A stretch of 64,000 nucleotides of DNA from JACKCR01 sp041390305 (GTDB lineage Bacteria; Eisenbacteria; RBG-16-71-46; CAIMUX01). The notes below the pieces were generated by a model. That model searched no databases. It was given only the letters and a program-made list of their open reading frames with translations, and had not been told where the DNA came from. The DNA lies in NCBI GenBank assembly GCA_041390305.1, contig JAWKQE010000004.1, positions 62,001 to 126,000 of the forward strand, written 5' to 3'. Numbering within the stretch: the first letter of the stretch is position 1; every line of letters starts with the position of its first letter. Position numbers and translations under genes: made by a program. This document shows, piece after piece, positions 1 to 7,894 of the stretch.

Positions 1-63
1 TACCTTCTGAGCGCCTCACTCCCCGGCCGGACCGCGAGCCACAAGTTCGTCTGGTTCGAGTAG
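1..63 (+). CDS. possible C-terminal end of an upstream gene (partial)
   Basis: The first frame of the window is open from base 1 to a TAG at 61-63. It could encode the last 20 residues of a protein ending in FVWFE. The codons have G or C in most third positions, like the genes around it. Nothing can be said about function, and a chance open frame of this length is common in GC-rich DNA. Confidence 0.2.
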   Translation, partial: YLLSASLPGRTASHKFVWFE

Positions 64-143
64 CCCGCGTTCGCTGCGAACCGGCCGGGCTTCCACGGGA
101 CCCGCGCCGCCCTCTTCCGGAGTAGACCCCGACGCGCACCCGG

Positions 144-151
144 TATACCAT
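144..151 (+). promoter_or_regulatory. candidate -10 element
   Basis: TATACCAT lies 42 bases before the next start codon and is one of the few TA-rich spots in this GC-rich leader. It fits the TANNNT pattern seen before several other genes in the window. No convincing -35 box is visible. Confidence 0.3.
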
Positions 152-193
152 CCGGGAAGCGCGCACCGCCGGGGGCGCGCCCGAGGAGAGCAT

Positions 194-964
194 ATGAGCC
201 TCACTCGCCTCCGCCGTTCCGTTCCCAGACTGCACTTCCCCGTTTCTCTCGTACGCTTGACGGTCCTGGCCGCCGTCGCCACCGTCATGCCCGTATCCAC
301 CGCTTGGTCGGGACCCAATGAAGACGGGCTCCTCGTCTTCCACACAGACGACGACATCGTATACACAACCGATGACCTGGCGGTCTACAGCTCGCCCGCT
401 CACCCCACGTGTCTGTCGGAAGAGTGTCCACTTCCTCCCGAGGACCCCTGCTGGGCGGACATCCTGGATGAAATCTCGCCGACATCAGCTCGAGGCCGGA
501 TGGTCACCATGTTCTGGCTCATCGCGATCTTCCCGCCGGACCAATGCCCCCGCGTGAGCGGCGCGTCGTTCGGACTCTGGTGGCCGGATGACACCGAGCC
601 GACGTTTGTCGACTGGGGAGCCTGCGGAGACTTCGAACTGCCGTTCGATGGATGGCCGCAACCCAACTCTGGCACTGCGGTCACTTTCCTCGCTCCCCAG
701 CGAGCCCGGGCCATCCGCCTCTACTGGTTCGCAGCGTACTCGTACTACGGCCCGGCTCAGATCAGCCTCACGGCGTTTCCGGGGGAGCAGTTCCCTCTCT
801 TCGCGGACGACTCCGTCCCATCCGCGCTCGACAGCGTCCCACGCAGCCACCGGGGACGCGTTGGCCTCAACGGGGCGAACGGATACGTCCCGTGGTGGGA
901 CGTCCCCCCCATTGTGGAGGCGAGCTGGGGCGGGGTGAAGTCACGGTTCAGAGAAGAGGACTGA
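194..964 (+). CDS. small secreted protein, GPN-domain family
   Basis: I do not recognise a named family. The ATG follows GAGGAG by five bases. A signal peptide (Arg-rich start, hydrophobic stretch about residues 18-36) ends before GPNEDG at residue 40. The mature part aligns by eye with the secreted proteins starting at 12718, 7895 and 35148. Shared landmarks are GPNxDG or GPNxGG, an IAxFxxxxxPR segment, a WGACGDFE segment, a WPxxGxGTxV segment and a PVYWFAxYxYY-like segment (here LYWFAAYSYYG). Several cysteines suggest disulfides outside the cytoplasm. The C-terminus is a short tail containing SWGGVKS, nearly the same as in the protein at 12718, rather than an FlgD-like module. Role unknown; an exported or surface protein is inferred. 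Confidence 0.8.
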   Translation: MSLTRLRRSVPRLHFPVSLVRLTVLAAVATVMPVSTAWSGPNEDGLLVFHTDDDIVYTTDDLAVYSSPAHPTCLSEECPLPPEDPCWADILDEISPTSARGRMVTMFWLIAIFPPDQCPRVSGASFGLWWPDDTEPTFVDWGACGDFELPFDGWPQPNSGTAVTFLAPQRARAIRLYWFAAYSYYGPAQISLTAFPGEQFPLFADDSVPSALDSVPRSHRGRVGLNGANGYVPWWDVPPIVEASWGGVKSRFREED

Positions 965-1015
965 CAGAGACATCGCACGAGCAAAGCGCGTTCGGGGCGG
1001 CCGAACACGACGTGC

Positions 1016-1021
1016 TATCAT
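1016..1021 (+). promoter_or_regulatory. candidate -10 element (TATCAT)
   Basis: TGCTATCAT is 38 bases before the ATG at 1060. TTCGGG at 991-996 could serve as a weak -35 with 19-base spacing. Support is mainly the repeated occurrence of GCTANNNT before other genes in this window. Confidence 0.35.
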
Positions 1022-1059
1022 CTTCTCCTGCGAATCCTGCCGGGGCTTCGGAGACATGG

Positions 1060-3914
1060 ATGCAATCGATGCATTGCGCGCGCCGCATCCCGGCCCTGGC
1101 TCGCTTGCGAGCCGCGGACCTCATCGTTTCGGCACTCGGGCTCACGCTCTCGCCAGAGGCTCCTGCGGCTGTGCCCGCGGGCTACCACCCCGTCCGCCAC
1201 CGCCGGCGACGATCGGCTCTCCCCCACCGCGCGACCTCACCTCGCTCCGGACCCCGTCGAGAGCCGCCTGCTCACGGACTGGCTGCGCGCGCGCATGCTC
1301 GCGGCGCGGCGGGGCGCGGATGGCTCCCGAAGGCATCTCACCGGACGGATACCCGGAGCCTCGCGACACCGACCAACTCCTCGGTGACGTCGAACTCCGC
1401 GGAGACAACGAGTCGACCATCGCGGTGAATCCGCTCGACCCGTCGAATCTGGCGTGTTCGTCCATGTTCCAGCTTCGCGTTTCGACGAACGGGGGGAGGA
1501 GCTTCACTTCCCCCGAATACGCCCAGGTTCCGATCACACACTCCTGGGGCGGAGATCCGGTCGTATCCTTTGACGCAGACGGCCGTCTCTACTGGACATA
1601 CCTGGCCTGGCATCTCGGCGCCCAGGCCTATGACATCTTCCTCGCAGAGTGCGACCCCAAATCCGGGGGCTTCCTGCCCGGCTTTCCGGTCAATGTGACC
1701 GCGCAGGTCGGCATGCCGGCCGGTACGGCGTTCGACGCGGACAAGCAATGGCTCGCCATCGACACCTGGCCGGAGAGCCCGTTCCTGGGATCGCTCTACC
1801 TCGTCTGGACCAACTTCTCCAGTTCGGGCTCGACGCGCACCTTCATGTCGCACTCCACCGATCACGGCGTGACGTGGTCTGCCCCGACCTTGGTCGGTGG
1901 CGCCTCTTCGTTCAACTGGGCAACGCATGTCACTGTCGCTCCCGATGGCGACGTCTACTGCGGCTGGTTCGAACTCACGCCACGAAACATCAGTCTCCAG
2001 CGATCGACCGACCGCGGAGTCACCTGGGTCCCGACGACGAGGCCGTTTGGGACCAGTGGCGCCTACCCCGGATTCAATGTCGTCGGTAGTGGAGACAACA
2101 TCCCCGGTACGCGATTCTGGACGCAGGGCGCCTGCCAGCCATGGATCCTGTGCGACCCGCTGAACCCAAGCACGGTGCACGTAGTCGTCAACGACGACCC
2201 CGATGCGACCGGATCCGGCGAGCCCCCCGACGTCTACATCGCCACCTCGGTGGACGACGGACGCACCTGGACCCAGCCCCGCCGCGTCGACTCGGGCCCC
2301 AGCGGCACGCTCCAGACCATGCCCACCGCGAGTATCGACCGCGAGTCGGGCGCCATCGTCGTCGTCTGGTACGACAACCGACGGGGCCTCCTCAACGAGG
2401 ACGGGAACTACCTCCTCGACACCCAGGCGACCTTCAGTCTCGACGGCGGACTCACCTTCGTGCCCGACTTCCGGATCAACGACGACCCGTTCGATCCCGA
2501 TCGCGGTGCGCCCTGCCGTTGGAACTGCGGGCGAACACTCTGGGGCGTCTGGACCGACGGTCCGAACTACGCGATCGCGTGCGGCAGCACCGGTACGCTC
2601 TACATCTGGGACGGTTGGCAGTGGGGTGCCGTCAGCACGGGAACGAGCGAGACGCTCTACGGTGTGTGGGCCACATCGACCGGCGAGATCTGGGCGGTCG
2701 GGGACCACGGCAGGATCCTCCGTTTCGATGGTCACTCCTGGCAGACGCAGTCCAGCGGCGTGAACGATCCCCTCCTCGCGATTGCGGGACGAAGTGCCGA
2801 GGACATCTACGCGGCCGGATTCTCCGGAATCCTCCACTGGGACGGTGCCTCGTGGAACGACGACGCGGCCTGGATCACCGGCCTCACGGATGTCACCGTA
2901 CTGCCCGACGGCACTGCCTGGGCCGTCGGAATCCAGAGCACAGTCTTCCACCACGACGGCGACGAATGGGTCGAGAGGATCGGGCCGCCTCGACTCGATA
3001 CTCTCACCCGGGTCTGGGCGAGCTCGGAGCGCGACGTTTGGGTTTCCGGCTACGACCAGTACCTCTACCACTGGGACGGCATCGAATGGACCGAGCACAC
3101 CGTCGGCGAGTCGATCCGCGGCATCTGGGGTACCTCTGCCACCAATGTGTACTTCGCGGGAAGGCAGTTCGTGGCTCGATGGAACGGAACGGGCTTCGAG
3201 GTTCGCGCCGCCAGTGCAACGCAACCGCGGCAGATGTTCGGATCGTCGGCAGAAAACGTCTTCATCGTAGGTAGCAACGGCCGGGCCTCTCGTTTCGACG
3301 GTCGCCACTGGAACGATGTCCCCACACCGGGTGTATCGAACAACGCCACCCTCCGGATCGGCGAGTACAACGGTGTCGCCTCGGGGATCGGGGCCGTCGC
3401 GATCTGGACCGGGAGTCGCTTCGGTGGGGACGGCAACGCCCTCGCCCAGCAAGGAATCTTCGATGCGTTCGAGTTGGGCACATCCGCATCGGAAGCAACC
3501 GGGCTCGCCAAGGCTGCGACGACTGCCGAAGACGCTGCTCTCAGGGCCGGCGCGAATGCGACTTCGCTGTCCAGCGCGAATCCGGACGCGGGCCAGGTCG
3601 TCGACCCGAGCGCCGATCCGATCGTCCATGCGGCCTCCGTCGCCCTGCTCGAGCTGGAAGGCCCCAACCCATTCAGATGGGTCACTCGGGTCACTTACCT
3701 CCTGCCGGCCGGAGAAAGGGTGCAGGCCGCGATCTACGCAAGCGACGGCAGAATCGTGAAGAGCCTGGCGGGACGGGTTTCGACGGGGGAACGCGAGACT
3801 CTCGTGTGGGACGGACGAGGCTCGGATGGACGTACCGTTCCGGCCGGAGTCTACTTCCTCCGGGTTCGCGGAGACGGCCGTGCGTCCGAGCGGAAGCTCA
3901 CGCTCGTCAAGTGA
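1060..3914 (+). CDS. secreted Asp-box/beta-propeller protein with FlgD-like C-terminus; 5' end split over three frames
   Basis: The bulk of the protein reads in one frame from about 1320 to 3914. It starts with sialidase-like Asp-box repeats (STDHGVTW, STDRGVTW, SVDDGRTW, SLDGGLTF), continues with about seven WDG/W-type propeller repeats (about 2530-3420), and ends in an FlgD-type Ig-like module with PAGVYFLRV. The best start is ATG 1060, six bases after GGAG, which opens a plausible signal peptide (MQSMHCARRIP through SPEAPAAV). That frame then degrades. A protein-like stretch (PDPVESRLLTDWLRARM) continues in the +1 frame from about 1184 to 1320, and the main domain lies in a third frame. 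Two single-base insertions or sequence errors explain this. A continuous frame does exist from ATG 1056, but its first 85 residues are not signal-like. Likely an extracellular binding or glycan-recognition protein; no catalytic assignment is possible. Confidence 0.75.
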
Positions 3915-4335
3915 CGCGAGGACCGATTCCTCAAACCCGTCCCCAAAATCGTCGATACCCCGAAGGATGCCCTGACCGGTTCGAGCCTCTGCGAACGAAG
4001 GTGCCAGTTCGTCGCGGACCTGAAGGAGTGCCATGCACCGTGCATGTACGCCCCCTTCCGTCGATTCCTGCTCAGCACGCTCAAGAAATCGGCCTAGCCC
4101 GGACAGCGGAGAGCGTCTCCAGCAAAGAGCCCGGCGGGGCCGGCGGCTGGCTCGTCGGGAGCTACCGCGACACGAAGGTGCAGGTTCGGTCCCTCTGGTG
4201 TTGGCCCCCCGAGGAACGACGTCTATCGTCCCAGTGATCGTTGGCGGTCACAGGTGAGCGTGGATTCCCGTAGAGACGCGTGACACGGCCGGCGGGATCA
4301 GGTCGGGCGCGTTCCGCCGAAACCAGGAGCCATTT
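3915..4335 (+). other. 421-base gap with a Cys-rich coding-like frame
   Basis: No normal gene is evident. Directly after the preceding stop, the same frame stays open to a TAG at 4095-4097, has mostly G/C third positions and encodes a protein-like segment including ERRCQFVADLKECHAPCMY and then PFRRFLLSTLKK. There is no ATG before 4044. CTG 3972 is four bases after AAGGA, and ATG 4044 would give only 17 residues. A second overlapping frame begins at ATG 4033, four bases after AAGGAG, but its codon use is not gene-like. The rest of the gap shows only the inverted repeat listed separately. Confidence 0.35.
4032..4046. repeat. 15-base perfect inverted repeat
   Basis: CATGCAC-C-GTGCATG is a perfect dyad with a single central base, located just after an AAGGAG. 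Its size fits a dimeric regulator site, but it also sits inside the possible small coding frame, so it may be incidental. Confidence 0.3.
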
Positions 4336-5106
4336 CTGTACGAAGGTCACACCGTCGCGGCCATCCTTCCCGCGCTCAATGAAGCGGACGCCATCGGTCC
4401 CGTCCTCCGCGCGATCGACCGGACGCTGGTCGACGAGGTCGTCGTGGGCGACAACGGTTCGACCGACGGTACACCCGAAGTCGCCGCCGCACACGGAGCC
4501 CACGTCGTCCATCAGGCACGTCGTGGCTACGGAAGTGCCTGCCTCGAGGCGATCGCAACGGTCCCGGACGTCGACATCCTCGTCTTCCTCGACGCGGACG
4601 GCAGCGACGATCCCGCCGAGATCCCCCTCCTACTTCGCACGCTGACGGAAAATGTCCCTGACGCCCGTGGCGTCGGTGACGGAAACGGCGCCCATGGCGC
4701 CGATGACCGTCACGGTGTCGATCTCGTCATCGGCTCCCGAGTCACGGGCAACGCCGAGCCGGGTGCCCTCACACCGCTCCAACGCTTCGGCAACAGCCTC
4801 ACGTGCACGCTCGTCCGCCTGCTCTGGGGCGTGCGATACACCGACCTCGGCCCCTTCCGCGCCATCTGGAAGGATCGCTACGACGAACTCGAGATGTCCG
4901 ACCCGGACTTCGGCTGGACGATCGAGATGCAGGTGAAGGCCGCACAGCGCGCACTCCGCGTCGCCGAGGTGCCGGTGACGTATCGAGTGCGGCGGGCGGG
5001 TGAGAGCAAGGTGAGTGGAACGATCCAGGGCTCGTATCTCGCCGGAACCCGTATCCTCGGATACGTTGCACGCGCGAAGCTGGGAGACCTGCGTGGAAGG
5101 TCCTGA
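4336..5106 (+). CDS. GT2 family glycosyltransferase, DPM1-like, probable CTG start
   Basis: Transfers a sugar from a nucleotide donor, probably to a polyprenyl phosphate acceptor at the inner face of the membrane. A GT-A fold is shown by VAAILPALNEADAIG near the start, then GDNGSTDG and DADGSDDP (donor and metal binding), and FGWTIEMQ in the acceptor region. A start at the in-frame GTG 4444 would cut off the first conserved strand. The frame is open upstream to 4258 with no ATG, GTG or TTG, and CTG 4336 sits six bases after AGGAG. About 256 residues, no C-terminal membrane helices. It overlaps the next gene (GT39-like) by 14 bases. Together they resemble a polyprenyl-phosphate-sugar synthase and its membrane transferase. 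A low-complexity insert (GDGNGAHGADD) falls within the fold. Confidence 0.85.
   Translation: MYEGHTVAAILPALNEADAIGPVLRAIDRTLVDEVVVGDNGSTDGTPEVAAAHGAHVVHQARRGYGSACLEAIATVPDVDILVFLDADGSDDPAEIPLLLRTLTENVPDARGVGDGNGAHGADDRHGVDLVIGSRVTGNAEPGALTPLQRFGNSLTCTLVRLLWGVRYTDLGPFRAIWKDRYDELEMSDPDFGWTIEMQVKAAQRALRVAEVPVTYRVRRAGESKVSGTIQGSYLAGTRILGYVARAKLGDLRGRS
4676..4713. repeat. long imperfect palindrome inside the GT2 gene
   Basis: GTGACGG-aaac-GGCGCC-cat-GGCGCC-gatga-CCGTCAC forms a two-part hairpin. It coincides with a Gly/Asp/His-rich stretch that has no counterpart expected in the family, so it looks like an inserted hairpin tolerated in a surface loop. Confidence 0.5.
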
Positions 5107-6802
5107 GCGCAGCACGGGAGTCGTCATCGGCGGCCTGGCCGTCGCGCTCGCCGTGATCGCCCTCAGACTCCCACTCTGGCTCCTGCCTGGACCGGGACGT
5201 GACGAAGCGGCCTACCACTACTGGGCCCATCATCCCGAACCGGCGTTCGCGCCGCTCGTCCAGCTCGTGATCCGCGTCTTCGAACTCCCGCTCGGACACT
5301 CTCTCTGGGCGCTGCGGGCGCCAGTAGCCCTGCTCGGAGTCATCGTGCTCTGGCTACAGGACGAACGTCTTCGGCGCTCGGGTTCGTCCACTGCGCTGAG
5401 GCTACTCTCCGCCGCGGTACTCGCCCTCGCTCCCGGGCTCGGGTTCAGCGGCTCCATACTCCATCCGGACGGGTTCCTGCTCGCGAGCCTGCTCGCACTC
5501 GTGGTCTTTGCGCAGAAACGCCAGGTCCTCGGCATCGCTCTCGCTGCCTCCCTCGCGGCCCTCTCCAAGCCGACCGGCGCGATCGCGCTTCCGGTCGCAT
5601 GGTGGCTGATCGGCGCATTCTCTTCGTCATCCCCGGCCTGCACTTGGACCACGCGCACATGGATCGCACGCGCGGTTCTCATCGTCGGTGCCCTCCCGCT
5701 TGCGTTGGCGACCGGCACCGGCCTCCTCGCGGCGATCGGGGAGTTCGGACACATGGCTCCAGACGTCTCTCTCCCTTCGCGACTCGGCACGTGGGGAATC
5801 GCCCTTCTCTTCGCGGGCGGAGTTCTGCTGCCCTGGCTCGGCATCCGCGGAGGAATCGCACGCGTCCGGCTCCTCCGCCGGACACGACACGCCGGCTCCT
5901 GGGTGGACTCGCCCGACACGCGCGAAGCCGCCGCCGCACTTGCGACCGGCGGACTTCTCCTCGCGTTCTTCCTCATCGCCGCCGCGTTTCGGGGCCAGTT
6001 CAAACCGAACTGGATCCTGCCGGGGCTCGTACTCCTCCTGCCGACCGGAGTGAGTTGCGCGGTACCGGGCCGAGTGCAGGATCGAGCACCAGACCAAGCC
6101 GGGCCCCGCACACCGAACCGACCGCAGGACCGAGGGCATCTGCCCACAACGGACCGGGAAGGCGGCCGCAGGACGATCGGCCCGCGGAAAGGATCGGCGC
6201 CGCAATGCTCCACTGCTCGCGGAGCCCGGTTCATCCTCGCCGTCGGACTCGCGTTCTCGTTCGCCTGCTCTGTCTGCCAGACCCTCGTCCTCCGCGATCC
6301 CGACATCGTCGTCTCCGCCGAGGCCGCGCTCGAGCGCCGCGGCCTCGCCCGATCGCCGCTCGACTACACGGTGCATGCGGGAACGAGGGAGGCAGACGTC
6401 TCCTCCAGCGCGACGTGGAGAGCCCGCTTCGCGGAGTACCAGGACGCTTCCGGGTTCGCCGAGGGCGTCAGGTCGGAGTGGGCGGAAGCCGCACCCGCTC
6501 CACTCCAGCACATCGTGTCGGACGACTACGGCCTCGCCATGCAGCTCCAGTGGTACCTGGGTCCGGGCGAGATCCAGGTAACGGTTCCCGGCGACGGTGT
6601 CTTCCGGCGCACGGTTCGGGACGCACTCCGGGGCGCGGAGCGTGACACGACCGGTCACGAACTCCTGCTCCTCCCGGTACATGGAGAGCCAGGCCGCGTG
6701 TGGGACCGCGTCCCCCCGGGAGAGGGGTTGGGCGAAGTCCGACATCCGACGACGGAGGTGGCACTGAGGCCGTATCGCACTCACTTCCGCCGCGACTCGT
6801 GA
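5093..6802 (+). CDS. GT39/ArnT-like membrane glycosyltransferase
   Basis: A polytopic GT-C enzyme expected to move a sugar from a polyprenyl-phosphate donor to an acceptor on the periplasmic side. GTG 5093 is chosen because GGGAG lies six bases upstream. The N-terminal helix is followed by PGPGRDEAAYHYWAHHP, which matches the acidic DE..YYW loop of the ArnT/PMT family, then about ten hydrophobic segments. A polar, Pro/Arg/Asp-rich insert (about 6060-6220) interrupts the last membrane block and is not family-like. The C-terminal 150 residues form a soluble domain. It overlaps the GT2 gene by 14 bases, so the two are translationally coupled. The exact sugar and acceptor cannot be read from sequence. 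Confidence 0.8.
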   Translation: MEGPERSTGVVIGGLAVALAVIALRLPLWLLPGPGRDEAAYHYWAHHPEPAFAPLVQLVIRVFELPLGHSLWALRAPVALLGVIVLWLQDERLRRSGSSTALRLLSAAVLALAPGLGFSGSILHPDGFLLASLLALVVFAQKRQVLGIALAASLAALSKPTGAIALPVAWWLIGAFSSSSPACTWTTRTWIARAVLIVGALPLALATGTGLLAAIGEFGHMAPDVSLPSRLGTWGIALLFAGGVLLPWLGIRGGIARVRLLRRTRHAGSWVDSPDTREAAAALATGGLLLAFFLIAAAFRGQFKPNWILPGLVLLLPTGVSCAVPGRVQDRAPDQAGPRTPNRPQDRGHLPTTDREGGRRTIGPRKGSAPQCSTARGARFILAVGLAFSFACSVCQTLVLRDPDIVVSAEAALERRGLARSPLDYTVHAGTREADVSSSATWRARFAEYQDASGFAEGVRSEWAEAAPAPLQHIVSDDYGLAMQLQWYLGPGEIQVTVPGDGVFRRTVRDALRGAERDTTGHELLLLPVHGEPGRVWDRVPPGEGLGEVRHPTTEVALRPYRTHFRRDS

Positions 6803-6843
6803 CGCAACTCGATTCCAGGATTCCGATTCGACGAGGAGAACAG

Positions 6844-7824
6844 ATGTCCCCACGCCATTCGGTGGACGCAGCGGTCGTCCATCACAGCATCCGCTTCGCG
6901 GCAGCACTCGGCACCATGCGGAGGCCACGGATCGAAGCGACGCCGATGTGTCCACGGTTCCAGGCGATGGTGCTACCGGTCGTAGGAGTGGCCGCGCTCG
7001 CGTTGGGAGGGTTGACCGGCGTGGCGTATGGCGCCGGCGACGTGGTCGCCGCTGAAGCCCTCCACGCCAGTGCAGTCCGCGCCGAGGCGCCCCAAACCGA
7101 CGCGACAGGGGCCGACGCTCGCCACGCCGATACGCCCCAGTCCGACGCGGTCCGAGCCGACGCCCTCCATGCTCACTTCGGCGTGCTCCTGGAACGGTAC
7201 GTCCACGGGTTCGGCGTCGACTATCCCGGATGGGCCGGGAGTGAGACCGACCTCGCGCGATTGGACGACTACGTCCATTCGCTGACCGCACTCGACCCGA
7301 AGGGCTGGCCCTCCGACGATCGGAAAGTCTACTGGATCAACCTGTACAACGCCGCCACGCTCCGGCTCGTACTCGCCAACTACCCTGTGGACAGCATCAA
7401 GGACATCGGCGGACTCTTCAGCTCGCCGTGGAAGCGCGATGTCGTCACTGTCGCTGGGAGTCCACTCACGCTTGACGCGATCGAGAACGAGATCCTCCGG
7501 CCCGAGTTCCACGACCCGCGCGTCCATTTCGCACTGAACTGCGCTTCGATCGGGTGTCCGCCACTTCTCGCCGGGGCGTACCACGCAGCGCAGATCGGGG
7601 AGCAGCTCGACAAGTCATGTCGACGGACGCTCAACGACGATCGTTGGGTTAGGGCCGACACCGACGGCATCCGTGTGACCAAGATCTTCGATTGGTACAA
7701 AGGTGACTTCGACGAAGGCGGTGGCAGTGTGAGGGCCTTCATCGACCGGTACCGGAGGACACCTCTCCCCTCGGGGAAGATCGAGTTCCTTTCCTACGAC
7801 TGGTCTCTGAACGTGACACGCTAG
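6844..7824 (+). CDS. DUF547 exported protein
   Basis: ATG 6844 has GAGGAG five bases upstream. The first 60 residues contain a hydrophobic segment (VLPVVGVAALALGGLTGVAYG), so export or membrane anchoring is likely. An Ala/Asp-rich spacer of 15-residue repeats follows, and then a DUF547 domain: YPGWAGSETDLARL, KVYWINLYNAATLRLVL, and the hallmark HFALNCASIGCPPL with its cysteine pair, then TKIFDWYKGDF. DUF547 has no settled biochemical role. The conserved Asn, Cys and His residues suggest an enzyme related to the papain or transglutaminase fold, which I only infer. It starts 41 bases after the GT39-like gene. Confidence 0.85.
   Translation: MSPRHSVDAAVVHHSIRFAAALGTMRRPRIEATPMCPRFQAMVLPVVGVAALALGGLTGVAYGAGDVVAAEALHASAVRAEAPQTDATGADARHADTPQSDAVRADALHAHFGVLLERYVHGFGVDYPGWAGSETDLARLDDYVHSLTALDPKGWPSDDRKVYWINLYNAATLRLVLANYPVDSIKDIGGLFSSPWKRDVVTVAGSPLTLDAIENEILRPEFHDPRVHFALNCASIGCPPLLAGAYHAAQIGEQLDKSCRRTLNDDRWVRADTDGIRVTKIFDWYKGDFDEGGGSVRAFIDRYRRTPLPSGKIEFLSYDWSLNVTR
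7081..7170 (+). repeat. 45-base tandem repeat, two copies
   Basis: Two imperfect 45-base copies encode AEAPQTDATGADARH and ADTPQSDAVRADALH. A more degraded third copy lies upstream. They form the spacer between the membrane segment and the DUF547 domain. Confidence 0.7.
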
Positions 7825-7842
7825 GGGGCCGGGCGGTAGGCT
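7814..7842 (+). promoter_or_regulatory. candidate promoter
   Basis: TGACAC and TAGGCT are separated by 17 bases and lie 52 bases before the next ATG. The match to a sigma-70 type promoter is partial, and the first box overlaps the end of the preceding gene. Confidence 0.25.
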
Positions 7843-7894
7843 CTTTCATGCAACCGACTCGCCCTCGCATCCGCCGAGACCAGAGGAGTCATCC

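Noticed and set aside
3912..3914. Selenocysteine or readthrough at the propeller gene's TGA
   Set aside because: The FlgD-like module ends exactly at this stop as in its relatives, and no selenocysteine insertion hairpin was seen directly after it.
1338..4034. An 898-codon antisense frame over the propeller gene
   Set aside because: The plus strand holds repeated Asp-boxes and an FlgD-like end; the antisense frame has none and runs past both gene ends.
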